Part shown: piece after piece, positions 35,317-47,055 of the stretch | How the letters are laid out: each line of letters opens with the position of its first letter | How positions within the stretch are numbered: position 1 is the first letter of the stretch | DNA from: Cryptomeria japonica | Lineage: Eukaryota; Streptophyta; Pinopsida; Cupressales; Cupressaceae | Assembly: GCF_030272615.1 (NCBI RefSeq) | Contig: NC_081406.1 | Location: 117,498,847-117,562,846, forward strand | DNA length: 64,000 nt | Direction of reading: 5' to 3' | Notes under the pieces: generated by a model | Told to the model about the DNA's origin: nothing | Seen by the model: the letters and a program-made list of their open reading frames with translations, nothing else | Databases searched by the model: none | Translations under genes and position numbers: made by a program

Positions 35317-36440
35317 CTTCATACCCAAAAAGATGCACCACTAGTAGTACTCTTTCAGTAATCAATATCACTTGTCTGATCAGTATCTGTAAAAGCACTC
35401 AAATTAAAGTCATCATTCTTAGGATACCACAAACCAAAATCAACTATCCCTTTCAAATATCTAGATATACTTTTTATAGCAGTAACATGAGATTCTTTAG
35501 AATCAACTTGAAATCTAGTAACATGACACAGACCATTCATTATATCGGGTCTAGTTTGAGTCAAATAGAATAATCCACAAATCATAGATATATATCTGGT
35601 CTGCTAGCTCTTGGAGAATCATCAGTCTTTGTCAACTTACATTTGGTCACCATAGGTGTACCAACTAGTTTAGAGTCATCATACCCAAATTTGTTCAACA
35701 ATTCCTTCACATACTTAGACTGAGATATGAATATATCTTTATCCAACTGAGTGTTTTGCAATCCCAAAAATAATTTCATCTCACCAATCATAGACATCTC
35801 AAACTCATTATGCATGTCGTCAGCAAACTTCTTGCACAAAGCATCATTTCCACCAAAAATAATGTCATCAACAAAAACTTCAACAATGAAAATGTTATCA
35901 TTATCAATCTTGAAGTATGATTACTATTAGTAGTACCTTTATTGAATCCAAGATTCATCAATACTTATCCAATCTAGCATACCAGACTCTAGGGGCTTGC
36001 TTCAATCCATACAATTCTTTCTTCAACCTGCAAATCATTTCCTTTTCATCTATCAGTTGAAGTCCATCTGGTTTCTCAGTGTAGACTTTATCTTCCAACT
36101 CACCATTAAGAAAGGCTGATTTGACATCCGTCTGATAGACCTTGAAATATTTGTAAAAGGCATAGGCAAGAAATAATCTAACAACTTTAATTATAGCTAC
36201 CATAGCAAAAGTCTCCTCATAATCAATTCCTTCCATCTGAGAATAAACCTTAGAAACAAGTCTTTCTTTATTCATAATAACTTCAACTTGCTCAATCAAC
36301 TTATTCTGAAACACCCACTTAGTTCTAATTACATTCTTATCCTTAGGTCTGGGAACTGAAATCTATGTATTATTCTTTTCAATCTGATTCAATTCTGCTT
36401 CCATAGCTTTAATCCAATTTCCCTCTTTACATGCTTCATC
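35317..36440 (-). pseudogene. Element G: copia RT and RNase H remnant
   Basis: From the minus-strand N-terminus: a pre-RT region (GNWIKAMEAELNQIEKNNT near 36420-36360), then 36314-35958 with YQTDVKSAFLNGELEDKVY and LYGLKQAPRVWYARLDKY. Next comes 35839-35582 with FEMSMIGEMKLFLGLQ, and 35585-35355 with FYLTQTRPDIMNGLCHVTRF and SISRYLKGIVDFGLWYP, the link to RNase H. It is interrupted by several stops. Integrase and gag are absent: the sequence becomes unrecognisable beyond 36440. Element F occupies the other end. Confidence 0.88.
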
Positions 36441-39400
36441 AACATTTTTTTAGGCTATGTTGGTTCTCAAAATCCTCAAATTCTAAGACCTAAAAGATAG
36501 CCAAACTTTATACTTAATCTTAACATACGATTTGGCCAATTGACAAGAAATAAAAAAAAAATCTCTTCACTTCAGGCTCTATAGGACCTAGGCGGGTAGA
36601 CCTTGGTAATACTCTTAGATTCCTACATATTTCAACAAACTATTACATTTAAATAGATTTCTCTCAACCTCTTTAATCAGAACACAAAAGATTTAAATCA
36701 AGAATTGGCTTAACTCCGATTCCTTATCATTTCCCCATCCCTGAGAGCATATATAACTTAAAACCTATAATTAATAGCAAGAGGGTTTAGAAAGATTTTA
36801 ATAATTTTGATTTATTTCTGGAAATATCCCAAGCCCTCAATAGACTAGTGCCTAATCCAAAAGCACAGAATCAAATATGAAATCATAGTAGAAATTATAG
36901 AAGCAAGTGGAAACCTATCACTATATTCCAGATGTTAATGGCTTACATTAACCAATTCACCATTCCTGTCATTCAAATTCTTGTTACATATAAAATTTGT
37001 GAATCAAAACCCACAAACATTTACTCAAAGCATTTAATTATTCCCTTGGAAGAAACCCATGAATAAGCATTACAGTCACATGAAACACTATGAAGACAAT
37101 TCTCAAATACCCTTGATATTCATGAAGTTGAATGGATTTAGATACAAACTTGAGACTACAATTGTTTGAACATAGAGATTTAACTCTTTCCTTGAAAGAG
37201 ACCAGTGAACAAACAAAACTAAATCAAAACCTTCTGAAGACATTTAATTCATATAGTCAAAAGTATACAAACCGGAAACAATTTCATGACAATAATAATA
37301 CAATCCCAGACACCCATGCACTTTCTCATAAAAAGTAGAGAATTAACATATTAATTCTACCATTCAAGACTTAGAAAACTAGCTATTTACATGCTTGAGA
37401 ATGAAAATTTTCAGAACCCTCAAAAAGAAGAAGAATGGAAAATAAGTAGAAAGGGAAGAAGCTTCTAGAATAATCCTGTTACTGACAGTTGTCCCTCTTC
37501 TCTCTTCTCTCTGCTCTCTGCAACAGAAAACATTCCTTGCACTCTACCTTGATCTGCACTTTTGCTTTTGTTATAATTGAAAATATTTCCTTCATTGTGT
37601 CCTTCCCACTGAATAAAATCTTTTCCGTGAAAAGCACTTACTAACTGATGAAGACAATCACCTTATTGCTTATTGCTGAGCAAAATAAAACACCACATCT
37701 TGTCACTTTTACTTCAAAATGGAAAAACTTCTCCCTTCCTCATACTTTATTCCTTTTGCAAAGTGAAAAAATCCCCTGTGGCATACAACTAATATGTTTT
37801 CCCCGGTTCTGGTAAAAATTTCATAGGAAATACTTCACTGCCTCTATCCTTTAAAGTGAATTCACTTATCCATTTTACCCTTTTGTCTTTTTCTATGCTC
37901 TTGTAAATAACACTTTTATTATGAGGATAATCAAAATGTTCAAATGTGACCATTTCATTTTTAACCCTAGTGAATTTACCTATTTGTCACAACCAATTGA
38001 CAAGCTACATGAAAATACTTCACACAATTTATGTTCTCTCTTTGTCTAAAGAATTGATTCACTGCTGCACTTAACCATACTGAAAAGGTAATCCAATCCA
38101 ACTGTGAAAACATGTCTTTACTTTACCCTACTGAACCCTTGTGTTGTCAAATATTTGCCTCTATTTAAAATCTCAATGTCCTTTCACAGCCCCAATTTAT
38201 ATGTATCTTGCAAATCATTGTATCTATGGGATGATATTTCTTTAAGGCACACTGTCACACAGTTCATGTGCCTTATGCTATTATTCCATATTTTGCCTAC
38301 ATCTCTACTCATTGACTTGCACTTTTAAGTCCCTTTACAAAGTTTGTTTTCTGTATAAATTGTGATCACAACAGCCATGAGATGGCATTTCTTTGAAGAA
38401 GGAAATCCCGCCTCTTTAAATTGCCTTACTGGATGTAAACATCCTATTCCTGATCCTACGTTGACATAGGCATTACGCTTGCCATCAACATTTGCTCCAA
38501 AGATACTGAAGCCATTTATTAAATCCCTTTTGTGCATTCACTCAAACAGCTGCAACATCAACATTATACCAATTTCCTTTATCATTTATGTGCTTTGAAA
38601 TAAATCTGCAAATCATTGGACTCCGTGGGATGGTTTCTCACAGAAATCTTCAATCATAATGCTTTGGTGGTTGCACACATTTCACATACATGATTATCAA
38701 GTAATGCATCTGCAATTCGATGGATGCCCATACAATGTTCTACGACTCCCACGTTGGCACTCAGCAATGAAACCTACCAATTGCATTTGTTTGAAATTTA
38801 AAGAACCCTTAAAAACTTGCAATAAATCGATTCCATATATCTTGCTATCATTGCAATTCCATGAAATCACAAAAGCACAGGGAACCATAAAGAAATCATG
38901 GGAATTCATCATCAAATCTTCTAGTTCATATCTTAAATAAGGTCTCTAACGTCCTTCATCATACCCATTTAACGTACACTACAATCAAAACTGCAATGGA
39001 ACTATTTTCTTTGAGAAAGCCGAACATACAATGCACAAACCATGATTGTGCCTCCACGATTTACATACAATCACTGTGAGACCATGCCCTTGGAGGTGCT
39101 ACTTCAAATAGCTCACAAGTTATATTTGTGATTCCACATCTTGCATTCATGGAGTCACACGCCTGGCAGGTTGAAAGAACGATGGTGCCTCATAAAACAC
39201 TAACACTTGAAACACTTCACGGGAAAATAGGGCATCAATTTACCTTTCAACTTCTGCTTTCAACTCAGCCCTCGACAGGAGCTCCTTTTCAACTTCACCG
39301 AGTGCCAAGTTATTTTCCCATCTTGGCATGAGTGGGCCCATAAAAGATTATGCTCATTTGATATCAGTATGCCCATTCATCAACTTGGGACTCGGTGAAT

Positions 39401-40155
39401 TTCTCATTTTAACTTCACCAAACTCCCGACCACTATCACTGCATTTTCAAATCATTATGATAATGATTTGGGTGAAATATACTTGCATACCAATATGTTT
39501 AATAATGCTTTCAAAACATTATTAAATGATTTTTTGAAGCAAAGAAACAACTCATCATCGCTGGTGAATCCAGATGTACATCATATGAAGAAGGCCCCGC
39601 ATAATTACTATGCCCCCATCTATGATATATGCTTTATTATTTAAATCATATAAATGATTTAAATAATAAAATACTAATATTGACTTGTGAATACAATCAC
39701 CATGGAGGTCAATCGGGCCCCTTGTGGGCCAAACTAATTTTTTTTTTTTTAAACACTCAAGGCTTAAAATTGATTTGGAATCACTTCAACATTCGTTTGG
39801 AGCAATATGTGCAAAATTTAATTATTTAAACTTGATTTCAATCACTATGCAAAATGATCAAAGCAAGCCTAGAGGCTCTGAAAACCATCTTCAAAAACTG
39901 ATCAGATGGCCACCTGGGACCATGCCACTTGAGTAGCATGTAAACTGATATATGTTGAATCACTCTACAAAACGGTTTCCCTTGATAGTTCTTTGAGTGA
40001 GAAATATTAATCACCACAGATGGCAACCTAGTTGTTCATGCATTGTAAGCTACGAGAACGCCTTTCAAACCCAGTTTCAAATCAATTTTGAAAAAATAAC
40101 AAATAATATCATGAGGGTCTGGGAATTTGCATACAAGTTCATTTAGCTACAAGGA
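36441..40155. other. Unassigned region
   Basis: About 3.7 kb with no ORF I can support, no PBS and no LTR pair. AT-rich, with a poly-T run at about 39730-39743 and degenerate sequence similarities between 38200-38260 and 38570-38650. It could be an old LTR, a retroelement UTR or unique intergenic DNA. It is the target into which element C was inserted and appears to continue at 48249-48611. Confidence 0.5.
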
Positions 40156-40160
40156 ATCAC
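40156..40160. other. Target site duplication of element C (left copy)
   Basis: ATCAC is repeated exactly at 48244-48248. Confidence 0.88.
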
Positions 40161-40551
40161 TATTAGGCCCAATATGGAAAGCTAATGTACTGAGAGGGGA
40201 GGGGTGAATCAGTACTCCAAAACTTTTCTTTGATAATAACCTTACTGTTATGCATAAACAAAATAGTGTAGTAACATAAAATAAAACTAAAATCAATAGA
40301 TAACAATCATACATGATTCACTCCATAACACATATATTTTGGTCACGCAGAAACTCTTGGTTAGAGAGAAAAACTACGGTGGGGATGGCACCCACAACTT
40401 CACTACTGCAATAATAAAGATTGCTCGGTTAGAGCTACATTTAGCTATTTCTGATAGCTTACCCTGTTAGGAGTATCAAGATCAGTTAGATCTACCTTAC
40501 TAAAGGATTTTACCACACTATATAAATGTTGCACCTGGTAAAAGGATTTAC

Positions 40552-40559
40552 AATTTATA
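40552..40559 (-). promoter_or_regulatory. Candidate TATA box in element C LTR
   Basis: The minus strand reads CTATAAATTG about 790 bp into the LTR, and the same sequence is conserved in the other LTR near 47447-47454. It would give a transcript starting about 30 bp further on. A plus-strand TATAAATAG also exists at about 40890, so direction is not certain. Confidence 0.35.
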
Positions 40560-41114
40560 GACTTGGTTAGAGTCTTTTACCCCATTAAAGGTTTCTCTTA
40601 CAACTTCAAATATTACAATAGAATCATTACAAATATCTGCAACTTTACATCTAAAATGCTATAGCAGATTCTATGTGCTTTGAATAAGATTACCTAGCTT
40701 GTAGCATACCTCGGTAACCCATAATGAAACTCGGTAAACCCTTTTGTTTACTCTCTTCTTCGACTATTCACTGGTAACCTTCTTAGTGACCTCTTTGTAT
40801 CTCTGTAACAGTCTTCTTTCATGCATACACACACATATCTCACATCTCTTGTATATCTCTCTTTTTTTTCTAACCCTAAAATCATGTTGTATAAATAGAT
40901 CTCTTACAGTGGTGATCTATTTCATTGCTTTGATCTTACAAAAAGATTCTTCGAATGAATAACTAAACAAAATATCTCATTGGTTAGATTGACCTTGTAA
41001 TCATACACAATCTCATAGTGCAATTTCCAATGCAAAAACGGTTAGATGTGCCTCGATCTTGTAACACATTTTCATGTGCATGTCCAGGTTCAATGTATCT
41101 GGTAAAATGTTTCA

Positions 41115-41189
41115 CTCGGTGAATATCAACTCGGTGAGTTAACTCTACCACTCGGTAGCCATGAAACATTACTCGGTAAATAGCTCGGT
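41115..41189 (-). promoter_or_regulatory. Cluster of five ACCGAG motifs in the U3 region of element C
   Basis: Plus-strand CTCGGT (minus ACCGAG) starts at 41115, 41130, 41151, 41172 and 41184, spaced 12-21 bp. In the 5' LTR (48009-48083) several are decayed to TTGGT, ATGGT or CGGC. The position is 160-235 bp into U3, where retrotransposon enhancers usually lie. Confidence 0.45.
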
Positions 41190-41350
41190 GAATACTGTGT
41201 TCTATGACTGCTTTCTTCTGTAACTAACTTGACTATTCATACCGACTTCTCTGTGTGTACCGACTGCATGATTTGGTAATACTAACCAACTAGAATATAT
41301 AGTATGACTTTGGATATGAAACTAATGGCAATTTGATAAGTAGTAACAAT

Positions 41351-41360
41351 CTCCCCTTTT
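41351..41360 (-). other. Polypurine tract of element C
   Basis: The minus strand reads AAAAGGGGAG, two bases before the LTR. Confidence 0.85.
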
Positions 41361-41712
41361 GATATTAGTTGAGATGTTTGACAAAAACTACTTACAAAGT
41401 CATAACTCAAAAACTATATACTTGCAAAATGACTATACTTGACAATATATACAATAGTCAATAAAATAGTATATGCAGATATACTCCCCTTATCATTATT
41501 CTGTACATAGCTCTAAATTTTGCATGTTCAGTTCTGTTCTGTACTTGTGTGCTCTGAATGCTCTGTATACTCCCCTTATATACAATACTCAAAATTGTGT
41601 TATCAAAACTGTATTACTCTCCAAATGTAGAATTACTCCCCCTTTGCTGGGTATTACTTTCCTCTATGTAGTATCATAATATTACTCCCCCTTTTTGACA
41701 AACATTAAAAAC
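41361..41712. other. 3' untranslated region of element C
   Basis: About 350 bp between the ORF2 stop and the polypurine tract. It contains several CTCCCCTT/CTCCCCCTTT runs (41484, 41571, 41636, 41685), that is, extra polypurine tracts on the minus strand. Confidence 0.6.
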
Positions 41713-44700
41713 TTAATTTCCATTCGGAGGTGGTAACTGATCAAAAATAGTCTTGTACTTGGTCCGGGCATCGGTGAGGGTGACTGAGAGTGAGTCCTTG
41801 ACACTTTCCATTAATGAGTTTTGTGCTTGAATATCAGATAAGAGTGATATTAAGCCATCAAGAGTGCTTCCCTCTTGTATAGTTGATAAGCGTGTAGCTC
41901 GGTTGATCTGTTCCTGTACTGATGAGAGATGAGGAAGGAATAATGTCTGAAAGGTCATTATATCCATCCTGATTTTATGCTCTTCATTCCTTAGTTTTAA
42001 TTGTTGAGCCATGAGCTGTTGAAGCTTTGTATAAAAATTCTAAACTGAATTATGAGATCGGTGATCTCTTTCTCAATTGCATCAATTTTATTTTTGATAT
42101 CTTTAATAAATAAGGAAAATGTACACAATTTCTGGAATAAATAAAGAATATGCTTGAGTTGAGGGGACAACTAAGCAATGAATTTGACAGGTTTTACCTT
42201 GCCAACAACAATTGATTTTTGTATTTCCTCTATCATTTTTGCTATAAGCTCTTTATCCTTGAGCTTGCTTAAGTACTCAGATGCATCAACTCCAGATGTT
42301 TCAATCTGATTGAGGAGTTCATCCAATTGAATATGGATGGCTGCATCAGTTGACACTGTTGCTGATGGTAGCATTTCTGTTAGTAGTGTCCTAACCTTCT
42401 GAAGTACTTTATTCTTTTTTTGTATGGCCAGTTGCTTCTCTTGTTCGGCCTTTTCTTTGCATAGTTCATTGAATTCAATAAGTGTTTTCCCTTTCAATTT
42501 AGAAATGTCTACATTGGGTAACACGATCGGTTTAGATAAGTCAAATTTGAAACCATTCTTTCTCACCTTCTTCTCTTTTCCTTTGGTCTGTGGCACTAAG
42601 ACAAGTGCTTGTGAGGCTTGCTGACCCTCGGTAGGTTGCTCGGTAGATGCAACACTTTGGTCAGTTCCTATAGCAGTTGCAGTGTCTTTGGGTGGCTCAG
42701 TGCTAGGGGTCTCAGTTGTAACATTTGCAATGCTTGTCTGTGCTTGAGACGTCTGATCTTTGGTTGTATCACCTACAGCTTCAGATTTGTGACTTGTATC
42801 TCCTGTAGCTTCAGATTTTGTACCTTCGGTGACTTGCTTGGTGTCCTTGGGAGCTTCGGTTGAGATTGGTGGCTTCATTGGTAGATAAGGTTGAACTTGT
42901 TCTAAGACAGATTCACTAGAGACAAGTTTTGCATAGGTAGTGCCTTCAATCATTTCCTACTCTGGTGCTGCTTCATCCATTACATCTTCATCAATTTGTA
43001 TAGTGTCAACCGGGTCTGGACCTTGCTCGGTGACATCTGGATCTTGCTCAGTGACATCAACAATTTCAATTTGAGATTGTTCACTGACATCCTTTTGTTT
43101 GAAGATCTCCTGCCACTTGGCTTTAGTCTCATTCTCCACATCAATATATAGCCCATTCATCAATTTTAAGGCTCTCTGTTTCACAAGAAATTTAGAATTG
43201 TATGTCGTCAAATGCTCCTTGATTTCAGCTATGGACATGTCAGGAAATAGATGGACTAGACTTCTTTCTCTTATTTGTCTCTCTGAATCTATTGCATATT
43301 TCCATCTGTTATCAATGTGTAAGTAGAGTTCACTCGGAAGTGACTTTGCTAGTTCTAATGGTGCTAACTGAAACTTCAGAAGTGTACAAATGACAACTTC
43401 TTCAATCTGTCATTTCTCATCATTATTCCTAGTCTCATACTTAACATATCTAAATCCTGCAAATCCACCTTATTCTTTAAGATTGGCACAAAAAATTTCA
43501 ACACTGTGAATGTTTACCTTTTTGCTTTTCACAATGTGGAATTTGTTTGCATCATCAGACTCTGTATCACTCGACTCTTTTGCCAAAATGAGTCTCTGAG
43601 TAGATTTCTTGTAAGTCTTGGTTACCTTTGGTGTAGTAACACTCTTTTGCTTTTTACTCGGTGATGCAATTGATGCTTTGGTGTTGGGTCTCTTTGTTGG
43701 TGGAGTTGGTAGGGCCTTTGTGATGTCCTATTTCTTTCTTTTCAAAACTTTGCCCTTTGGCAACTTTGTACTCAATGTTATTGCAGCCTCCTATGCTTCT
43801 GATTCCTCTTCGGTAATGGCAAGATTGCCTTTGACAGGTGTAGAGGATGATTCTTCTCTGAATTTCTCAGATAAAACCTTTATCATCTTTGTAGATTTTT
43901 TTGTAGCCTAAATACTACAATGCTCATTTTTACTTTCTCCTTCACCTCTTCATAGGTTCCATACCTTAGTTCAGTTGCATGCCTTGGCAGTGATAAATAG
44001 GCATCAATTTGTTGTTGTGTAATATCATAATCAATCTCATAACCCATTGGTTGCAATGATTAACTCCTCGGTTCAACAACATTTACATAGCAATAATCAG
44101 TGTCGACTTCAAAACATATATTGTCCTTGTATTTTTTGACCAGCTGTGGTGGAATCCTGTACATGTTGTGCATTTTCTCTTAGAATTTTCTGAAGTAATC
44201 ATCCATGATATCATTAAAGTTATCTCCTAACTTCTTGATGTAGTCATTGATTTGATGTGTGATAGGTCGGTGTAGCTCCCATACTACTTTACCAACTAAG
44301 GGAAAGAACTTCTCAAAATAGAAAAAAATACATACAAGTAGTGAACCGAACTTTAGTGTGTTTGTTGAGTTGTTCTTCTTCAGCTTCCCTATTGTGTTCA
44401 GGTTCTCAAACAATTTCTTTAGTAGCACTTCACATAAGTCTACTTTCATTCCCTTCTTCACTATTTTGTAGGCCAGGTCCACTGCAGCACATGGTACACT
44501 ATTTTCCCTTATAGATTGGAAGAAATAGTAACCAATAACTCTAATTGCAAACTTTAGTTCTGCATCAGTGACATTATTCAATTTTAGTCCTCGGTAATCA
44601 GATTCTACTCCGGTTAGACTGATTAGCTCATTTTGTGATATCATTTTCTGTGCACGAGCATGATCGTAGATGGGATACCCCGTGATCAGGTGAATGACTT

Positions 44701-45088
44701 CCTTCATGATCTTGAACGGTTGCTCTTGTAGCCACATGAAATCATCATGTACTCTGCTCAATACAAACTTAACCCACTGGGGTTTGAACACACAGGGATA
44801 GACTAGGGCTTCAGTTAATCCCTTTATTTTGATATGCTCAAATTTGCTATCCAGTTTGCCATCAGTGCACAGTTCATCATATGTGTCACTAATCTCTACA
44901 TGACCGAGTTCCTCAACATGGCATTTGGTAAAGAATCTGACATCTTCCACTAACAAGACTCGATCTGAGATGAGTAAAAATGTAGTTTTATCATCCAGTT
45001 CTGAGGCAACTTTAGGAGTTAGAGAATATTTCAGCGAGGGCTTCTCCACATTTTGAACAACTACAGGGTCTTGGATCTTGGGCGCCAT
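41713..45088 (-). pseudogene. ORF2 of element C: ~1,100-codon unknown accessory protein
   Basis: Starts MAPKIQDPVVV at 45088. The first 302 codons are open. After a TAA (44182) the frame continues with about six stops and two frame changes to the final stop at 41713 (ending FDQLPPPNGN). Visible parts: an N-terminal globular region with VLSRVHDDFMWL, FKIMKEVIHLITGYP, KVDLCEVLLKKLFENL and LKFGSLLVCIFFYF; a basic Lys/Ser/Pro linker (about 43900-43600); a second globular region (VNIHSVEIFCANL to KAKWQEIFKQKD, about 43520-43090); a Thr/Glu/Gln-rich acidic region with DVTEQ repeats (43080-42600); a basic KGKEKKVRKNG patch; and a helical coiled-coil-like C-terminus. No signal peptide or catalytic motif recognised. 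Homologous to A and F ORF2. Confidence 0.75.
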
Positions 45089-45691
45089 GGTAGGTTTCGG
45101 GTAAGATTTGACAAGTTATCCTTAGGGTTTACAAGTGACCGACGCTTCACACTCAGTAGACAATAGCAATTTGACTAGATCGAAAACCAGCTTAACAATG
45201 AATAGATTGATGTAAATACCTCAAAATTTGCTCTGAATGAAGTTTGATCACTTTGATTCACTCTGCTCTACTTCTCAAAAACTTGGGTGAATGAAAATGA
45301 CCATGAAAACACTTTTAAGTACTCAAAAATACCTTATTGGGCTCCGTGCAAGTTAGGTCAAGATATTAAATGCACTCGATTCACCTTTTACCGATTTACT
45401 CCTTTTTTTGTTTTAACCGAGTACCCAACTTTGCTTTAATAACCGACTTGACAGGTTTCCTGTATACACCAACTTGACAGGTTTCCTGTATTCACCGACT
45501 TGACAGGTTTCCTGTATAGTATATAAACTGACTAATTGCATCTTAACTATGCAGATTTTGAATTTTGTTTGTACACAATAGAATAGGAACTGTTATGATT
45601 TAACTTTTAGAGGATGCAGTCCCTTCATACCTTTTCTTGACTAATTTGAAATAGGTGCACCTAACTCGGTAGGTAAGGTGCTTTCTTCATC
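45089..45691. other. Intercistronic region of element C
   Basis: 603 bp between ORF1 and ORF2. It contains the 26-bp triple repeat at 45443-45520 and no ORF. Confidence 0.6.
45443..45520. repeat. Three tandem 26-bp units, each with a small inverted repeat
   Basis: Units at 45443, 45469 and 45495 each contain CTTGACAGGTTTCCTGTA. The core ACAGGTTTCCTGT is an inverted repeat with a 3-nt centre, so each unit could form a 5-bp hairpin in RNA. The array lies between ORF1 and ORF2 of element C. Confidence 0.92.
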
Positions 45692-46993
45692 TTACATAAT
45701 TTCTTTCTTTCTGCAAATCATCTTGATTTTTTCTTTTATCTCTTCAGTGTCTCTTCTCGGTTGATCTCTGCAATCTCCAACTAAATGTCCAGCTTTGTGA
45801 CAATGAAAACATGCTATACTAGGATTTCTCCATGATCTTTGGTTAATCATTCCAAACCTTATAAAATAGTTGGCACTAATATGTCCATATCTTCCACAAC
45901 ATTTGCACCATATCCTTGTATTGTAATCCCATGGTAGTGCTGCATATTGTCGGTAAGGATCTGTGTGAGTTCGGTAACCTCCAATGTTTGCTCAGTGTGG
46001 ATACTTCATGTAGTTCTTTTGCTTAAACGAGCACTTCTCAGTACTATGTTCGTATCTATTGTAGTTTTTACAAAACCCTTTGAATTTTGCCTTCTAATAG
46101 TTGTTAACAAACTTTGTCTTACATTGATTAGGTGTGTGACCATATTTATTGCAATTATAACAATATCTATTGGACTGAGAGATATTCAATTACTTACCTT
46201 TTCTGATCTGGCATATGTTGGCAATATGACCTTGATTTCCACAGTAGTAGCAAATAGGCTTCTTCCTTTTGATGTTAATCCTATTTCCAGCTTGTTTTGA
46301 TGATTCTCCTCTCTCGATAGTATGAATTCCTTTCTCAATTGATTCTTTTCCTTTGTAACCGAGTCCTCCATCTTTGTAGAGTCTTCTTGTATTGAGTTGC
46401 TCATCCAACATCTTTGATGCTTCATAACTTTTCTCCAATGATTCTTTGGATTTCTTCTTTGTTTCAAGTTCACCAGTCAACCTTGATACTTCAAGTTTCA
46501 ATGATTGATTTTCATCATTCTTTAGAATTGCTTCATGATGTGCATAACCTAGTTGATCTGTCATATTTTTTTGAATACTAGTTTACCTTATGATTTCATC
46601 ATCCTTATCATATACTAGAGCTTCAAGTTGTTATTTCTCTCTTTGTAGATCTCTTGCTTTATCCTTAGCTATACTTAATGCATCTATATTTTCAGTCATC
46701 TGTGTACTGAAATGTTCATGTTCTCTTTTCATTGCTTTTAGTTGATCAACCAATGCTTTGTTCTTTTCTTTCAACATTCCAATCATCTCTTTAGTCTCTT
46801 CAGATATATTAATCTCAGATGATGTCTCTATTTGTTCCACTAGCTCTTGAGAATCTTTCAAGTCATCAGATAATCTTCTCCTTACTTTAAGAGATTTTTG
46901 CATTTGCCTTTGCATGTCTACAATCACTTGATTTGCATTATCCAACTCTTCTTGAAGATGCACAATCCTCCAAGATTGTTTGTAGCCTTCCAT
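45692..46993 (-). pseudogene. ORF1 of element C: Gag-like coiled coil plus five CCHC knuckles
   Basis: Starts MEGYKQSWRIVHLQEELD at 46993, 49 bp beyond the PBS; 434 codons to TAA at 45692, with about five stops and one frame change. Residues 1-210 look like a continuous coiled coil (LQEELDNANQVIVDMQRQM; MIGMLKEKNKALVDQLKAM). The knuckles are CYYCGNQGHIANIC, CYNCNKYGHTPNQC, CKNYNRYEHSTEKC (second Cys lost), CKCCGRYGHISANY (last Cys lost) and CFHCHKAGHLVGDC. Role inferred: RNA-binding Gag. A capsid fold is not recognisable by eye. Confidence 0.78.
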
Positions 46994-47041
46994 TACTAAG
47001 ATCTTTCTCTTTAGGTAGTTAAACCCTTTTCCAAGATTCAA

Positions 47042-47053
47042 GCTCCGATACCA
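47042..47053 (-). other. Primer-binding site of element C
   Basis: The minus strand reads TGGTATCGGAGC, one mismatch to the initiator-Met PBS, two bases from the LTR. Confidence 0.88.
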
Positions 47054-47055
47054 AT

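Larger units (their letters stand above)
40161..41348 (-). repeat. 3' LTR of element C
   Basis: 1188 bp; begins TATTAGGCCC (the expected TG mutated to TA) and ends AGTAACA. Compared with the other LTR I count about 59 mismatches and no indel, roughly 5 percent. It contains GAGAGGGGAGGGGTGAATCAGT near the start. Confidence 0.92.

Noticed and set aside
38104-38940. Several 70-90-codon frames in the unassigned region
   Set aside because: No recognisable motif, mixed strands, no conserved neighbours; expected by chance in AT-rich DNA.
40890-40898. Plus-strand TATAAATAG in the LTR of element C as a host promoter
   Set aside because: It is antisense to the element, no ORF follows, and a minus-strand TATA candidate fits better; kept only as a caveat.
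41713-45088. Idea that ORF2 of element C is an env-like gene
   Set aside because: Its position after gag is suggestive, but there is no signal peptide, no furin-like site and only one short hydrophobic stretch (near 44310-44290) instead of a C-terminal membrane anchor. The basic and acidic low-complexity regions look intracellular.
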